A stretch of DNA of 64,000 nt from Solobacterium sp. UBA1761 (lineage in GTDB: Bacteria; Bacillota_I; Bacilli_A; Erysipelotrichales; Erysipelotrichaceae). A program made the translations under genes and the position numbers. Shown in pieces: positions 49,804 through 58,947 of the stretch. Under the pieces are notes generated by a model. The model was not told the origin of the DNA. It made no database searches and saw nothing but the letters and a program-made list of their open reading frames with translations. The stretch spans positions 1,387 through 65,386 of the forward strand of contig DCHD01000038.1 in assembly GCA_002315565.1 (NCBI GenBank), read 5' to 3'. Within the stretch, counting starts at the first letter, position 1. Each line of letters begins with the position of its first letter.

Positions 49804-50466
49804 TTATTTCTCCTTTTTAAAATATGTTTCAATTTCTTTAAAATTGAGATCTGATGTAGTTTTAAAAATCAGATCCGCTTCATTCAGTATCTTCCTGTCT
49901 CCAATTCCTACTGCCTTCATACCGGCAGCGTGAATTGACCTTATTCCAGAAATCGCATCCTCAATACCGATACAGTATTTTCTGTCAATTCCCAAACCTC
50001 TAGCCGCTTCGATAAAGATGTCAGGATACGGTTTTGAACGTACTATTTTTGTCGCATCAGCCAGATAATCAAAATCTTTTTCGAGATTGAGTTTCTTAAT
50101 AATGTATGGAGCATTCTTGCTTGCGGAAGCAAGTGCTGTTTTAATGTTGTTTCTTTTACATTCTTCAAGAAATTCATTTATCCCTGGAAGAATATCACTG
50201 TTTCCAAGTCCGTCAAGTAATTTTACATAGCGGTTATTTTTGATAGAAGCAAACTCTTCTTTTTCTTCTTTGGTATATTGTCTGCTGCTTTTTTCAAGGA
50301 TTATTTCAAGTGAATCCATTCTGCTTACACCACGAAGTCTAAGATTAATTTCTTTATCAAAATAGATTCCCAGGTCATCAGCAAGCGACTTCCATGCCTT
50401 ATAGTGATATTCATCAGTTGAGCAGATTACTCCGTCAAGGTCAAACAATATAGCTTTTATTTCCAT
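49804..50466 (-). CDS. pgmB: Beta-phosphoglucomutase
   Basis: 220 residues of the HAD superfamily. The nucleophile loop LFDLDGVICSTDEYHYKAW has the two Asp residues at 8 and 10. The cap motif LRGVSRMDSLEIIL is near 44, SASKNAPYIIKKL near 115, and GIEDAISGIRSIHAAGM near 170. It converts beta-glucose-1-phosphate, the product of the upstream GH65 phosphorylase, to glucose-6-phosphate. The ATG overlaps the GH65 stop by one base. The gene order confirms the role. Confidence 0.93.
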   Translation of the reverse strand: MEIKAILFDLDGVICSTDEYHYKAWKSLADDLGIYFDKEINLRLRGVSRMDSLEIILEKSSRQYTKEEKEEFASIKNNRYVKLLDGLGNSDILPGINEFLEECKRNNIKTALASASKNAPYIIKKLNLEKDFDYLADATKIVRSKPYPDIFIEAARGLGIDRKYCIGIEDAISGIRSIHAAGMKAVGIGDRKILNEADLIFKTTSDLNFKEIETYFKKEK

Positions 50467-52724
50467 TATTGCTGCACCTTAACTTCAAGTATTCCTTCAG
50501 TAAGCACATACTCTTTGCCATAAATGCTGACATTCAATGGTTCACCAGTGATAAGATTTACCTTGATACTGTCTTTTGTTACACCTACATGCACTCTTCT
50601 GTTTCTGTAAAGTATATTGAATGAATATCCCTTCCAGTTATCTGGACAGAATGGATTTAATGAGAGTCTTCCGCCAAATGTGCGCATTCCGGCAAAGCCC
50701 TGAACAACTGCCAGCCAGCCGCCGGACATTGAAGTAATGTGCAATCCATCTTCACTGTCATTGTTGTAGTTGTCAAGATCAAGTCTGGCTGTACGCAGAT
50801 ACAGTTCCATTGCCTTGTCTTTTTTGCCGATTTCTGAAGCGACAATTGAATGTATACACGCTGATAAAGATGATTCATGAACAGTCATCGGCTCATAGAA
50901 TTCAAAGTTATTTTTCTTTTCTTCAAGCGTAAACCTGTCAGAAAACATGTATATACCCTGTAATACATCTGCCTGCTTGATATAGCAGGAACGTAATATT
51001 TTGTCCCAGCTCCAGTGCTGATTTATCGGCCTATCACCTTCTGGAATTGCACTTACCGGTTCAAGTTTTTTATCCAAGAATGTATCATGTTGAACAAAGA
51101 TGCCAAGTTTATCATCTTTACCTAAGTACATTCTGTCTTTAATGTCATTCCATAAAGTAAGTTCATCATTACTTACACCATATTTATTAATGACACCAGG
51201 AATTTTATCAAGCCACTTTAGTGTATATTCAAGTGTCCATTTACATAAGGTGTTGGTATACCAGTTGTTGTTGATGTTGTTTTCATATTCATTTGGACCT
51301 GTAACCCCATGAATCATATACTTTTCTTTATTAATAGAATAATGAACTCTGCTCGCCCAGAAACGGCTGAGTTCTACAAGTTCCTCAATTCCGTAATTTC
51401 TGATATATGATTCATCACCTGTATAGTTGGTATAGTTGAAGATCGCGTAAGCCATGGCACCATTACGGTGAATCTCTTCGAAAGTGATTTCCCATTCGTT
51501 ATGACATTCAACTCCGGTAAAGGTAACCATTGGATATAAAGCGCCACTCAGGCCCTGTTCTTTAGCATTATGTTTTGCACCATCCAGCTGATCGTAACGG
51601 TATTTGAGCAGTTTTTCATTTACCAGAGGTTCAACAGTTGAAAGATACATTGGAAGTATATATGCTTCGGTATCCCAATAGGTAGCACCGCCATATTTTT
51701 CCCCAGTGAAGCCTTTGGGTCCAATATTAAGTCTCTTGTCTTCCCCATAATAGGTAGAGAACAACTGGAAAATATTGAAACGGATGCCCTGCAGAGACTC
51801 ATCATCACCTTCAATAGAGACATCACAGTTATCCCAACGTTTTTTCCAGGCTGCAGTCTGCTCTATAAGTTTTTCGTCAAATGACCTGTCATTCAGTAAG
51901 AAGAAAGCTACTTCTTTATGTTTATCGGCCGGTGTATCCCTGTCGGTTATAACTGCAACCATTTTATTGAAAACAGCCTTTTCTTTTTCATTAAGATGGA
52001 AGCTGAACTTCTCACTTACAACCTGTTCATCAACGAAACGATTTATGCTGCATTCGCCATTCAACCTGTTTTTCATTGCAGCACTTACTGTGAATTGAGG
52101 CGTGCCGAAAGGGTTTGCTTTTGTACGCATTGAAAGATAATTTTCATTCTTATCCTCAATATCCCAGAATCTTTCATCGTAATTGCTGTCAAGGTTTTTA
52201 ACATTTCCATCAAGTTTTGAGTCAACTTTAATGTCTGCTTTACCCTTTAATACTTCAAAACAAACTTCAAATTCAGCAGTTCTTCTTTCAACTATTGAAA
52301 AGAAACGTCTGAATACAAGTCTTATCTGATTATCTTTCTGATTGACAGTATAACCTCTTGTCAGTAAACCATTATGAAGATCAAGTTCTTCATAAAAATC
52401 ACTATAATCTATTTTATTTAGGTCAATAACTTCGCTGTTTATTTCGATATTGATACAGGCAAAATTCAATGCGTTTATCACCTTGCCGAAATACTTCGGA
52501 TAACCATTTTTCCACCAGCCTACTCTGGTTTTATCAGGAAACCAGACTCCGGCAATATAAGTACCCTGATGGCTGTTTCCTGAGAAGCCTTCTTCGAAGT
52601 TGCCTCTCATGCCCATATGGCCATTGCCGATTGAAGTTAATGATTCATAAAGGCGGATTTCATCCGCTTTTAAAATCGTGGTTGTCAATTTCCACGGATT
52701 GATGTCAAATATTCTTTTATTCAT
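50466..52724 (-). CDS. mapA: GH65 maltose phosphorylase
   Basis: 752 residues, full length for GH65. The N-terminal beta-sandwich (about 1-270) includes SIGNGHMGMRGNFEEGFSG near residue 32. The (alpha/alpha)6 barrel follows, with the catalytic acid Glu in VTGPNEYENNINNNWYTN near 478 and QHWSWDKILR near 570. The motif around the catalytic Glu is that of maltose phosphorylases, which split maltose with phosphate into glucose and beta-glucose-1-phosphate. Trehalose or kojibiose phosphorylase are less likely given the maltodextrin importer and amylase alongside. It lies 6 bp after malG. Confidence 0.9.
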   Translation of the reverse strand: MNKRIFDINPWKLTTTILKADEIRLYESLTSIGNGHMGMRGNFEEGFSGNSHQGTYIAGVWFPDKTRVGWWKNGYPKYFGKVINALNFACINIEINSEVIDLNKIDYSDFYEELDLHNGLLTRGYTVNQKDNQIRLVFRRFFSIVERRTAEFEVCFEVLKGKADIKVDSKLDGNVKNLDSNYDERFWDIEDKNENYLSMRTKANPFGTPQFTVSAAMKNRLNGECSINRFVDEQVVSEKFSFHLNEKEKAVFNKMVAVITDRDTPADKHKEVAFFLLNDRSFDEKLIEQTAAWKKRWDNCDVSIEGDDESLQGIRFNIFQLFSTYYGEDKRLNIGPKGFTGEKYGGATYWDTEAYILPMYLSTVEPLVNEKLLKYRYDQLDGAKHNAKEQGLSGALYPMVTFTGVECHNEWEITFEEIHRNGAMAYAIFNYTNYTGDESYIRNYGIEELVELSRFWASRVHYSINKEKYMIHGVTGPNEYENNINNNWYTNTLCKWTLEYTLKWLDKIPGVINKYGVSNDELTLWNDIKDRMYLGKDDKLGIFVQHDTFLDKKLEPVSAIPEGDRPINQHWSWDKILRSCYIKQADVLQGIYMFSDRFTLEEKKNNFEFYEPMTVHESSLSACIHSIVASEIGKKDKAMELYLRTARLDLDNYNNDSEDGLHITSMSGGWLAVVQGFAGMRTFGGRLSLNPFCPDNWKGYSFNILYRNRRVHVGVTKDSIKVNLITGEPLNVSIYGKEYVLTEGILEVKVQQ

Positions 52725-52730
52725 TGTGTT

Positions 52731-53579
52731 TTATCCTTTGATGCCGCCAGAAGATAATCCGTTAACGAAGTATTTCTGGAAACAGATGAAGACAATAAGC
52801 ACTGGAAGAAGTGATGCACAGCTCATTGCGAAAACATAACCCCACTGAGTGAACTGATGCTGGCCAAAGAAACCGGAAATGGCGATTGGCAGTGTTCTTT
52901 TTGCGTTGTCGTTGATTACGGTCAATGCCCAAGGGAATTCTTCCCAGGCAGTCAGGAAATTGAAGATACTTACAGAAGCGATTGCTGGAGAAGCAAGTGG
53001 CACGATAATCTTGAAGAATACAGTAAACACATTGCCTCCATCGGCATAACATGCTTCATCATAGTCACGAGGAATACCCTCAATATAGCCTTTGATCATA
53101 AATGTTGAAAAAGGAATAACCCAGGCAACATAGAATGGAATCAGGCCCCATAAGGTATTGGTTACATTCAGGAAATCAGCCAGCTGATACTGAGTGATAA
53201 TCAGTGTTGTACCTGGAATAATCATTGTTCCGATAACCAGACCAAATAATATCTTTCTTCCTGGGAACTTGAATCTTGCTAGACAGAAAGCAAGTGCAGT
53301 AGAAATAAAAGCTGCAATTACAACCGTTGATACTGCAACGATAACAGAGTTGAAGAAGTTCAGATAGAACTTATTCTGAGAAAAGATATAGATATAGTTT
53401 TCAATAGTAATATTCTCACTTGTTGGTAAGAACTTTGGAGGGAATTCATATAATGCACCGTTTGGTTTAAGTGATGTTGAAATCATGTAAACCATTGGCA
53501 TGATTGATACTGCTCCTCCAAGTAAAAGAAGCACATACAGAAGAATATTCTTTGTTGTTTTCTTATTCAGTTTTTTCAT
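52731..53579 (-). CDS. malG: Maltose/maltodextrin ABC permease, MalG type
   Basis: 282 residues with six membrane helices. The EAA loop is EGIPRDYDEACYADGGNVFTVFFKIIVPLASPA near residue 165-197. Length and topology are those of MalG. The start is the ATG at 53579 after agaggtg; in-frame codons further up lie in the malF end. It forms the channel with MalF and receives maltodextrin from the lipoprotein encoded upstream. Confidence 0.9.
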   Translation of the reverse strand: MKKLNKKTTKNILLYVLLLLGGAVSIMPMVYMISTSLKPNGALYEFPPKFLPTSENITIENYIYIFSQNKFYLNFFNSVIVAVSTVVIAAFISTALAFCLARFKFPGRKILFGLVIGTMIIPGTTLIITQYQLADFLNVTNTLWGLIPFYVAWVIPFSTFMIKGYIEGIPRDYDEACYADGGNVFTVFFKIIVPLASPAIASVSIFNFLTAWEEFPWALTVINDNAKRTLPIAISGFFGQHQFTQWGYVFAMSCASLLPVLIVFICFQKYFVNGLSSGGIKG

Positions 53580-53589
53580 TTGGTCACCT

Positions 53590-54480
53590 CTAGTTAGCAT
53601 CCTGATTCTTCATAGCCTTGAACTGTAATACAGCCAGGAAGATCAGAACAACAGCAATAATAAATGAAAGTGCAGCTGCATAGCCGAATTCACCGGTTGA
53701 GAATGCCTTATAGTACATCCAGGTCAATACAGTTTCGGTCTGATGCATAGGCTTACCACCGGTAATCATCTTGATAGAAGTAAATACATTAAATCCACCG
53801 ATTGTCAGCATTACTGTTGCAAAAAGAATAGTAGGTTTAATGGATGGAAGTGTAATTCTGAAGAACTTCTGGAAAGAACTTGCACCATCAATTGAAGCGG
53901 CTTCATAAAGTTCCTGCGGTACAGACTGTAAAGCCGCCAGGAAGACAACCATATTCCAGCCGACACCCTTCCAGATGCCAAGCATCATTGATACGCCTAG
54001 ACCACACCATCTGGTATCAAGCCAGTGAATATAGTTTTCCGAAAGATGAAGCACATTGGTTAAAACATAATTCAGCATACCTTCAGTATTGAATACATAA
54101 CGAAATACCAGAGATACAATAACCCAGGAAGTAATTACCGGAATGTAGTATATTACTCTGAAAGGAACCTGAAATCTGGGGATAGAATGAATAAACACTG
54201 CTGCCATCAATCCAAGAACCATCTGTCCAGGAACAGTGACAAGTGTATAGATAATTGTATTTTCAAAAGCAATTCTGAATGTGTTGTCGCTCAGTACTGC
54301 CTTGTAGTTTTCAAAACCGATAAAAGTATGATTATTAAGCATGGTACCAAAATCCCACGAAGTAAAACTCATTAAAAATAGCTTAACAATCGGATAAATC
54401 GTAAAAATCGCGAACATTAAAACGCCCGGTAAAAGTAAAACGCCAAGACGGATTTTATTTTCAGTAGTACGTAAATTCAT
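53590..54480 (-). CDS. malF: Maltose/maltodextrin ABC permease, MalF type
   Basis: 296 residues with six membrane helices. The EAA loop QSVPQELYEAASIDGASSFQKFFRITLPSIKPT is near residue 185-217. It lacks the large periplasmic P2 loop of the E. coli protein, as usual in Gram-positives. The ribosome binding site is aaaggag. A strong GC-rich hairpin separates it from the binding-protein gene. Confidence 0.9.
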   Translation of the reverse strand: MNLRTTENKIRLGVLLLPGVLMFAIFTIYPIVKLFLMSFTSWDFGTMLNNHTFIGFENYKAVLSDNTFRIAFENTIIYTLVTVPGQMVLGLMAAVFIHSIPRFQVPFRVIYYIPVITSWVIVSLVFRYVFNTEGMLNYVLTNVLHLSENYIHWLDTRWCGLGVSMMLGIWKGVGWNMVVFLAALQSVPQELYEAASIDGASSFQKFFRITLPSIKPTILFATVMLTIGGFNVFTSIKMITGGKPMHQTETVLTWMYYKAFSTGEFGYAAALSFIIAVVLIFLAVLQFKAMKNQDAN

Positions 54481-54501
54481 ATGAATCTCCTTTAAGAGAA
54501 A

Positions 54502-54529
54502 ATATGCGCCGCCAAATGACGGCGCATAT
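54502..54529 (-). terminator. Intercistronic hairpin between the binding protein and malF
   Basis: A 10-bp GC-rich stem ATATGCGCCG / CGGCGCATAT with an 8-base loop, then TTTTCTCTT on the minus strand. It probably ends most transcripts after the binding-protein gene or protects their 3' ends, so that the binding protein exceeds the permease. Confidence 0.75.
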
Positions 54530-54555
54530 CAGATGTTTAAAATGGTATAATTTTT

Positions 54556-55827
54556 TTATTCAGCAAGTAATGCATCTACATCAGCTGCTAACTTATCCAT
54601 TGTAGACTGAGCATCAGCACCATTTACGATGATGTCTGTTACAGCTACTGATAATAAGTTGTCAATTTCTGACCAAGAAGCAACTGCAGGTCTTGCATAT
54701 GCTGTAGTGATAGCATTTAAGAATGGAGCAAAGTCAGCGTTCTTAACTGTATCAGATTCAAGAGCAGCCTTGTTTACAGGAATCTGGCCACACTTAGCCA
54801 TTTCTGTTTCAGCGAATTCGCTTGTCATGAACTTCATGAATAACCAAGCACCTTCGTTGTTGCCGTTTTTGAACATAGCGATGTCTTCGCCGCCTAATAC
54901 TGAATGTGATCCAGCTTCGCCAGCAGGCATATCAGCTGTAGCATAGTTGAAATCAGGATAAGCGCCGTCCATTTCAGCAGATTTCCATGGACCTTCAAGA
55001 AGCATCATGTAACGTCCAGTACCGAAACCATCAGTCATAGGGATATCACCAGAGTTGAATCCTGTGAACTGACCATCTTTGTACATCTGAGCAAGTTTTT
55101 CAATAATTGCTACAGTTGCTGCACTGTTAAGGTAACCAGTAGCCTTAGTGTTGTCTTCATTAGTGATAGCACCACCATTACTCCAGATCCAAGGGCAGAT
55201 ATTCCAGCCAGCAAGTGCAGGTTCATTAAGACCCCAAACTTCCTGACCATTAGCATTCTTACCAGATAATTTAGCTGCTGCTGCATAAAGTTCATCTAAA
55301 GTTGTAGGAACTTCGATACCAGCTGCTGCTAAAGCGTCTGCATTGTAGAATAAGATCTTAGTATTTGTGTTTAAGCCTAAAGCATAGTAGTTGCCCTTTA
55401 CTAAAGCTGTAGACATAGCACTGTCAAGTAACTGGCCAGATACTTCAGCGAAGTCAGCCATTTCCTTGTCAAGAGCTACCAGGATATCCATCTTCTGGAA
55501 TTCTGGAACCCACGCGATATCCAGACGTGCTACATCAGGTAGACTGTCTGAGCTAGCGCTAACGATAATCTTGTCATGCAGTTCAGCCCATTCATGAGAT
55601 ACTGCATTTACTTTGTAACCAGGGTTCTCTTCCTCAAACTTTGGAATAAGAACATTCATCAGTGTTTCATTCTCAGCTGACTGAGCACTGTAGTGATGCC
55701 AGAAATTGATTACTACAGGTTCGTCTTCCTGAGTTGAAGTTGTGTCTGACGCTTTACATCCTGTGATTGCTGCTAACATAAGCACAGTGAGTAGAAGCGT
55801 CAGCATTTTTTTAATGCTTTTTTTCAT
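54556..55827 (-). CDS. malE: Maltodextrin-binding lipoprotein (solute-binding protein)
   Basis: 423 residues. Lipoprotein signal at residues 1-24 with lipobox LAAITGC. The mature part is a family 1 binding protein: VVINFWHHYSAQSAENETLMNVLIPKFEEENPGY near 38-71, LPDVARLDIAWVPEF near 95, and a C-terminal helical lobe. It binds maltose or maltodextrin outside the membrane and hands it to MalFG. Ribosome binding site: aaggagt. Codon use is more biased than in its neighbours (for example many gct and act codons), which fits high expression. Confidence 0.9.
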   Translation of the reverse strand: MKKSIKKMLTLLLTVLMLAAITGCKASDTTSTQEDEPVVINFWHHYSAQSAENETLMNVLIPKFEEENPGYKVNAVSHEWAELHDKIIVSASSDSLPDVARLDIAWVPEFQKMDILVALDKEMADFAEVSGQLLDSAMSTALVKGNYYALGLNTNTKILFYNADALAAAGIEVPTTLDELYAAAAKLSGKNANGQEVWGLNEPALAGWNICPWIWSNGGAITNEDNTKATGYLNSAATVAIIEKLAQMYKDGQFTGFNSGDIPMTDGFGTGRYMMLLEGPWKSAEMDGAYPDFNYATADMPAGEAGSHSVLGGEDIAMFKNGNNEGAWLFMKFMTSEFAETEMAKCGQIPVNKAALESDTVKNADFAPFLNAITTAYARPAVASWSEIDNLLSVAVTDIIVNGADAQSTMDKLAADVDALLAE

Positions 55828-55830
55828 CTT

Positions 55831-57582
55831 TTAAGACTCCTTCTTTTTTAATATATGAACAGAACATGCGGGCAGCTTAACAGTAAATTTGTTTGCACCT
55901 TCTGTTACATAACAGTTTTCAAATACTGCTTCATAACCATTTCCTTTACCAGTTATTTCAGCATCGTATTCTTTATTGCCGGCATTTACAATTACGATTA
56001 CACTTTCTGTTTCCGTGTTTCTTGAGAAAGCGTAAACATTGTTTTCATCATCAACAAGTTCTGTATGATAATCGCCTTCATAGAGTGCCGGTGTGCTCTT
56101 TCTTAAGGCAATCAGTTTTTTATACCAGTCAAGCAGTTCAAGATTCTGTTTTTCTTTGTCCCATTCCATGCACAGTCTGCATCCAGGATCATTGTCGCCG
56201 GTAAGCCCAACTTCATCGCCATAGAATACTGCAGGACAGCCAGGGATAGTCATTTGTAATGCTATTGCCAGATAATAGCGTTTAAGATTATCTCCTGTTT
56301 CTCTTAAATATCTTGTGGTGTCATGAGAATCTAATGGGTTATACATTCTTAAGTCAGTATCCCATGGATACAGCGACAGCATTCTGTTGATCAGATGATC
56401 AAATCTGCTTGGTTTAAATTCATCTTTTGCCAGCCACCCAACCATCGCATCACGGAAGAGATAGTTCATTGCTGAATCAAGCCTGTTGCCGTTTACCAGT
56501 TTTCCTGCATCACCCCATGTTTCACCAAGAAGCAACACATCAGGATTAAGTTCCTTGATACGCTTTGAGAATTTCTCCCAGAAAGCTGCCGGTATTTCAT
56601 CAGCAACATCCAGTCGCCAACCGTCAATACCGAATTCCTTAATCCAATACTCACCAACCTTTATGAAATATTCAGCAGTTTCCGGATTTTCGAGGTTAAT
56701 CTTTGGCATCCACTTGTAATGACCTACACAGTCATAGTTTCTTTCTTCAAGTGACACTGGATAACTCTGAATATAGAACCAGTCTTTATACTTTGACTTT
56801 TCTCCGTTTTTTACGACATCCTGGAATGGTGGCCAGTAATAGCCTGAGTGATTGAATACACCATCAAGAAGTATTCTCATGCCTCTGTTGTGAACTTCTT
56901 CTATAAGTTTTCTAAGATCGTCTTTAGTACCAAACGAAGGATTAATCTCGTAATAGTCTACAGTGTCGTATTTGTGGTTTGATGGAGCGAGGAATATCGG
57001 TGTTGTATAGATACAGGTAGCACCAAGTTCCTTTATATGATCAAGTCCATCGATAATTCCTTTGAGATCTCCACCCATGAAGTTCTCTCTATCAGGTTCG
57101 CTACCCCAGGCAACTGCATCTTCTGGAGTAATTGAATCATCCCCGTTTTTGAATCTTTCAGGGAAGATCTGATAGTATACCTGACAGTTTGCCCACTTAG
57201 GAGCGCTGTATCCGTCAGTTTTGTTTGGCCAGAGGAATTCATAGAAGTTTTCATTGAATCCCGGTTCATTTTCACTGAAACCTTTTGCACCGAGTGACAT
57301 TACTTTATTTCCGTCATTGAGCACGAAGTAGTAACGCACATAGGCAGCAAGTTCTTTTGTCTCTATAACATTTGAGTAATAATCCGTATATCCGTCTTTC
57401 AGAATATTCTTCATCTTTACTCTTCTTAGATGTGATGCATCACTTTCATATCTGAACCACCACACAAGAGTGATGTCTTTCATATCATCTCTGGCAGTAC
57501 TTAAACTGATATTCAGTTTTTCTCTGTCCAGAGGATATATATAGTCCAGAGTCGGTCTATGTATTACAGCAGCTAAATTCAT
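55831..57582 (-). CDS. GH13 cyclomaltodextrinase/neopullulanase-type amylase
   Basis: 583 residues. An N-terminal CBM34-like domain (about 1-125) precedes the GH13 barrel. Catalytic residues: nucleophile Asp in GWRLDVADE near 325, acid Glu in LLGETWGD near 353, and Asp in NPLDSHDTTR near 419. MGGDLKGIIDGLDHI and LLDGVFNHSG are further GH13 landmarks. There is no signal peptide, so it acts in the cytoplasm on imported maltodextrins, giving maltose for the phosphorylase. Its ATG overlaps the LacI-type regulator stop (ATGA). Confidence 0.92.
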   Translation of the reverse strand: MNLAAVIHRPTLDYIYPLDREKLNISLSTARDDMKDITLVWWFRYESDASHLRRVKMKNILKDGYTDYYSNVIETKELAAYVRYYFVLNDGNKVMSLGAKGFSENEPGFNENFYEFLWPNKTDGYSAPKWANCQVYYQIFPERFKNGDDSITPEDAVAWGSEPDRENFMGGDLKGIIDGLDHIKELGATCIYTTPIFLAPSNHKYDTVDYYEINPSFGTKDDLRKLIEEVHNRGMRILLDGVFNHSGYYWPPFQDVVKNGEKSKYKDWFYIQSYPVSLEERNYDCVGHYKWMPKINLENPETAEYFIKVGEYWIKEFGIDGWRLDVADEIPAAFWEKFSKRIKELNPDVLLLGETWGDAGKLVNGNRLDSAMNYLFRDAMVGWLAKDEFKPSRFDHLINRMLSLYPWDTDLRMYNPLDSHDTTRYLRETGDNLKRYYLAIALQMTIPGCPAVFYGDEVGLTGDNDPGCRLCMEWDKEKQNLELLDWYKKLIALRKSTPALYEGDYHTELVDDENNVYAFSRNTETESVIVIVNAGNKEYDAEITGKGNGYEAVFENCYVTEGANKFTVKLPACSVHILKKKES

Positions 57583-58616
57583 ATTCCTGCTCCTTTCATC
57601 TTCTTTAAAGTTGAACCTCTTTCAATAACATCTGTTGGTAAGAGATTCGCTCTGTCTTCTACCATTTCATCTTCAATACGTCCGATCAGCTTTTCAGCTG
57701 CTTTGATACCAAGTTTATAAGTATCAACATTCAGTGAAGTGATAGATGGGAATGACAGTTCCATAACCGGAGTATTATCACAGCAGATAATACCAAGTTC
57801 TTCAGGAACAACAATACCCTTTTCATTTGCGGCTCTTAAAGTGCCGACAACCATACGGTCATTTGAACAGATCAATGCATCAGGAACGTCTTTACCACTT
57901 AGCAGTTTCTCTGTAAGTTCTTTACCTGATTCAACTGTTGAAACACCTTCAACAATCAGTTTTTCATCTATTTCTATACCGTTCTTTTTAAGTTCTTTTT
58001 TATAACCTTCAATACGGTCCTGGTTGAACACTTTATCATTGCCGTCTGACATAAAGGCAATTCTTCTGTATCCCTTTTCAATAAGATGTTTTACAGCAGC
58101 TTCTCCAGCCTGCCTGTTATCGATATCAACCCAGTCAGTCTCTACTTCAGCATCCATTGGATGTCCAAGTATGACATATGGGAAGTTCTTTTCATCAAGC
58201 ATTTTCAACAGGCTCTTGTTGACGATGGATTCCGGGAAAATGATTCCATTGATTCTTTTACCCATCAACAGTCTTTCAATATCTTCTGTACCATCATGTG
58301 ACTTTGAACCATTTACTACCATTAAAGAGTAATTGCTCTTGTGGGCAGCAGTTTCAATTCCGAATACTGTATTTGAGAAGAAACTGTTGGAATAGTCAGA
58401 GGCATTGCCTGTATCGATTGCCAGAGCAATTGTAGAAGGATTACCATTAGCAAAGCTGCGTGCCAAATCATTTGGCACATACTTGAGTTCTTCCATGGCA
58501 CTGTAGATTCTCTTCTTTGTTTCATCAGAGATAACGGCCTTGTTGTTAAGAACTCTAGACACTGTTGAATGTGATACACCAGCAAGTCTTGCTACATCCT
58601 TAATAGTTGCTCCCAT
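57579..58616 (-). CDS. malR: LacI-family maltose operon repressor
   Basis: 345 residues. The helix-turn-helix TIKDVARLAGVSHSTVSRVLNNKAVIS at residues 4-30 is followed by the hinge YVPNDLARSFANGN and a periplasmic-binding-like ligand domain (about 62-340). It heads the operon and would repress it until maltose or maltodextrin is present. A perfect 22-bp palindrome overlaps the promoter. The ribosome binding site is ggaggaat. Confidence 0.93.
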   Translation of the reverse strand: MGATIKDVARLAGVSHSTVSRVLNNKAVISDETKKRIYSAMEELKYVPNDLARSFANGNPSTIALAIDTGNASDYSNSFFSNTVFGIETAAHKSNYSLMVVNGSKSHDGTEDIERLLMGKRINGIIFPESIVNKSLLKMLDEKNFPYVILGHPMDAEVETDWVDIDNRQAGEAAVKHLIEKGYRRIAFMSDGNDKVFNQDRIEGYKKELKKNGIEIDEKLIVEGVSTVESGKELTEKLLSGKDVPDALICSNDRMVVGTLRAANEKGIVVPEELGIICCDNTPVMELSFPSITSLNVDTYKLGIKAAEKLIGRIEDEMVEDRANLLPTDVIERGSTLKKMKGAGI

Positions 58617-58662
58617 ATTCCTCCAAAAACTCTATTTCAGCCTGATTTCAATATTAAACCAA

Positions 58663-58684
58663 GTTATGCACACGTGTGCATAAC
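58663..58684 (-). promoter_or_regulatory. LacI-type operator of the maltose operon
   Basis: A perfect 22-bp palindrome with half-site GTTATGCACAC and a central CG, as expected for a LacI-family repressor. It lies immediately downstream of the -10, across the predicted transcription start. Confidence 0.88.
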
Positions 58685-58687
58685 TAA

Positions 58688-58716
58688 AATATAACACTGT
58701 AAACCCTTACAGTCAA
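58688..58716 (-). promoter_or_regulatory. Maltose operon promoter
   Basis: On the minus strand TTGACT (forward 58711-58716), 17 bp, TATATT (forward 58688-58693): a close sigma-A promoter match. Confidence 0.85.
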
Positions 58717-58873
58717 TAAAAAAACACTTTTTCGAGACAAAAATTATTAAGAAAGCAACCTCTATACCTTGCTTGAGTTGATGATTTTGGCTTTTAATGG
58801 CTTTGACAACGATATCAGTAAAGCTATGATCAGATGTTTATTATGAACAATTGCTGAATTATATTCATATTCT

Positions 58874-58902
58874 TTGAGTTTTTAAAGCGTAAACCATATA
58901 AT
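58874..58902 (+). promoter_or_regulatory. Promoter of the acyltransferase gene
   Basis: TTGAGT, 17 bp, TATAAT. The transcript would have a leader of about 40 bases containing aggaaggt before the ATG. Confidence 0.8.
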
Positions 58903-58947
58903 TTTATATGAATACATCTATAAATCAATTTTAGGAAGGTAATTATT

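Larger units (their letters stand above)
58617..58947. other. 331-bp divergent intergenic region
   Basis: The left part carries the maltose operon promoter and operator. The right part carries the acyltransferase promoter (TTGAGT, 17 bp, TATAAT) and a 40-base leader. Between them (58740-58870) there is only a 21-codon open frame at 58781-58846 without a ribosome binding site, and nothing else I can identify. Confidence 0.55.

Noticed and set aside
58781..58846. 21-codon open frame in the maltose/acyltransferase intergenic region
   Set aside because: No ribosome binding site, it precedes the mapped-looking promoter of the next gene, and it is too short to judge.
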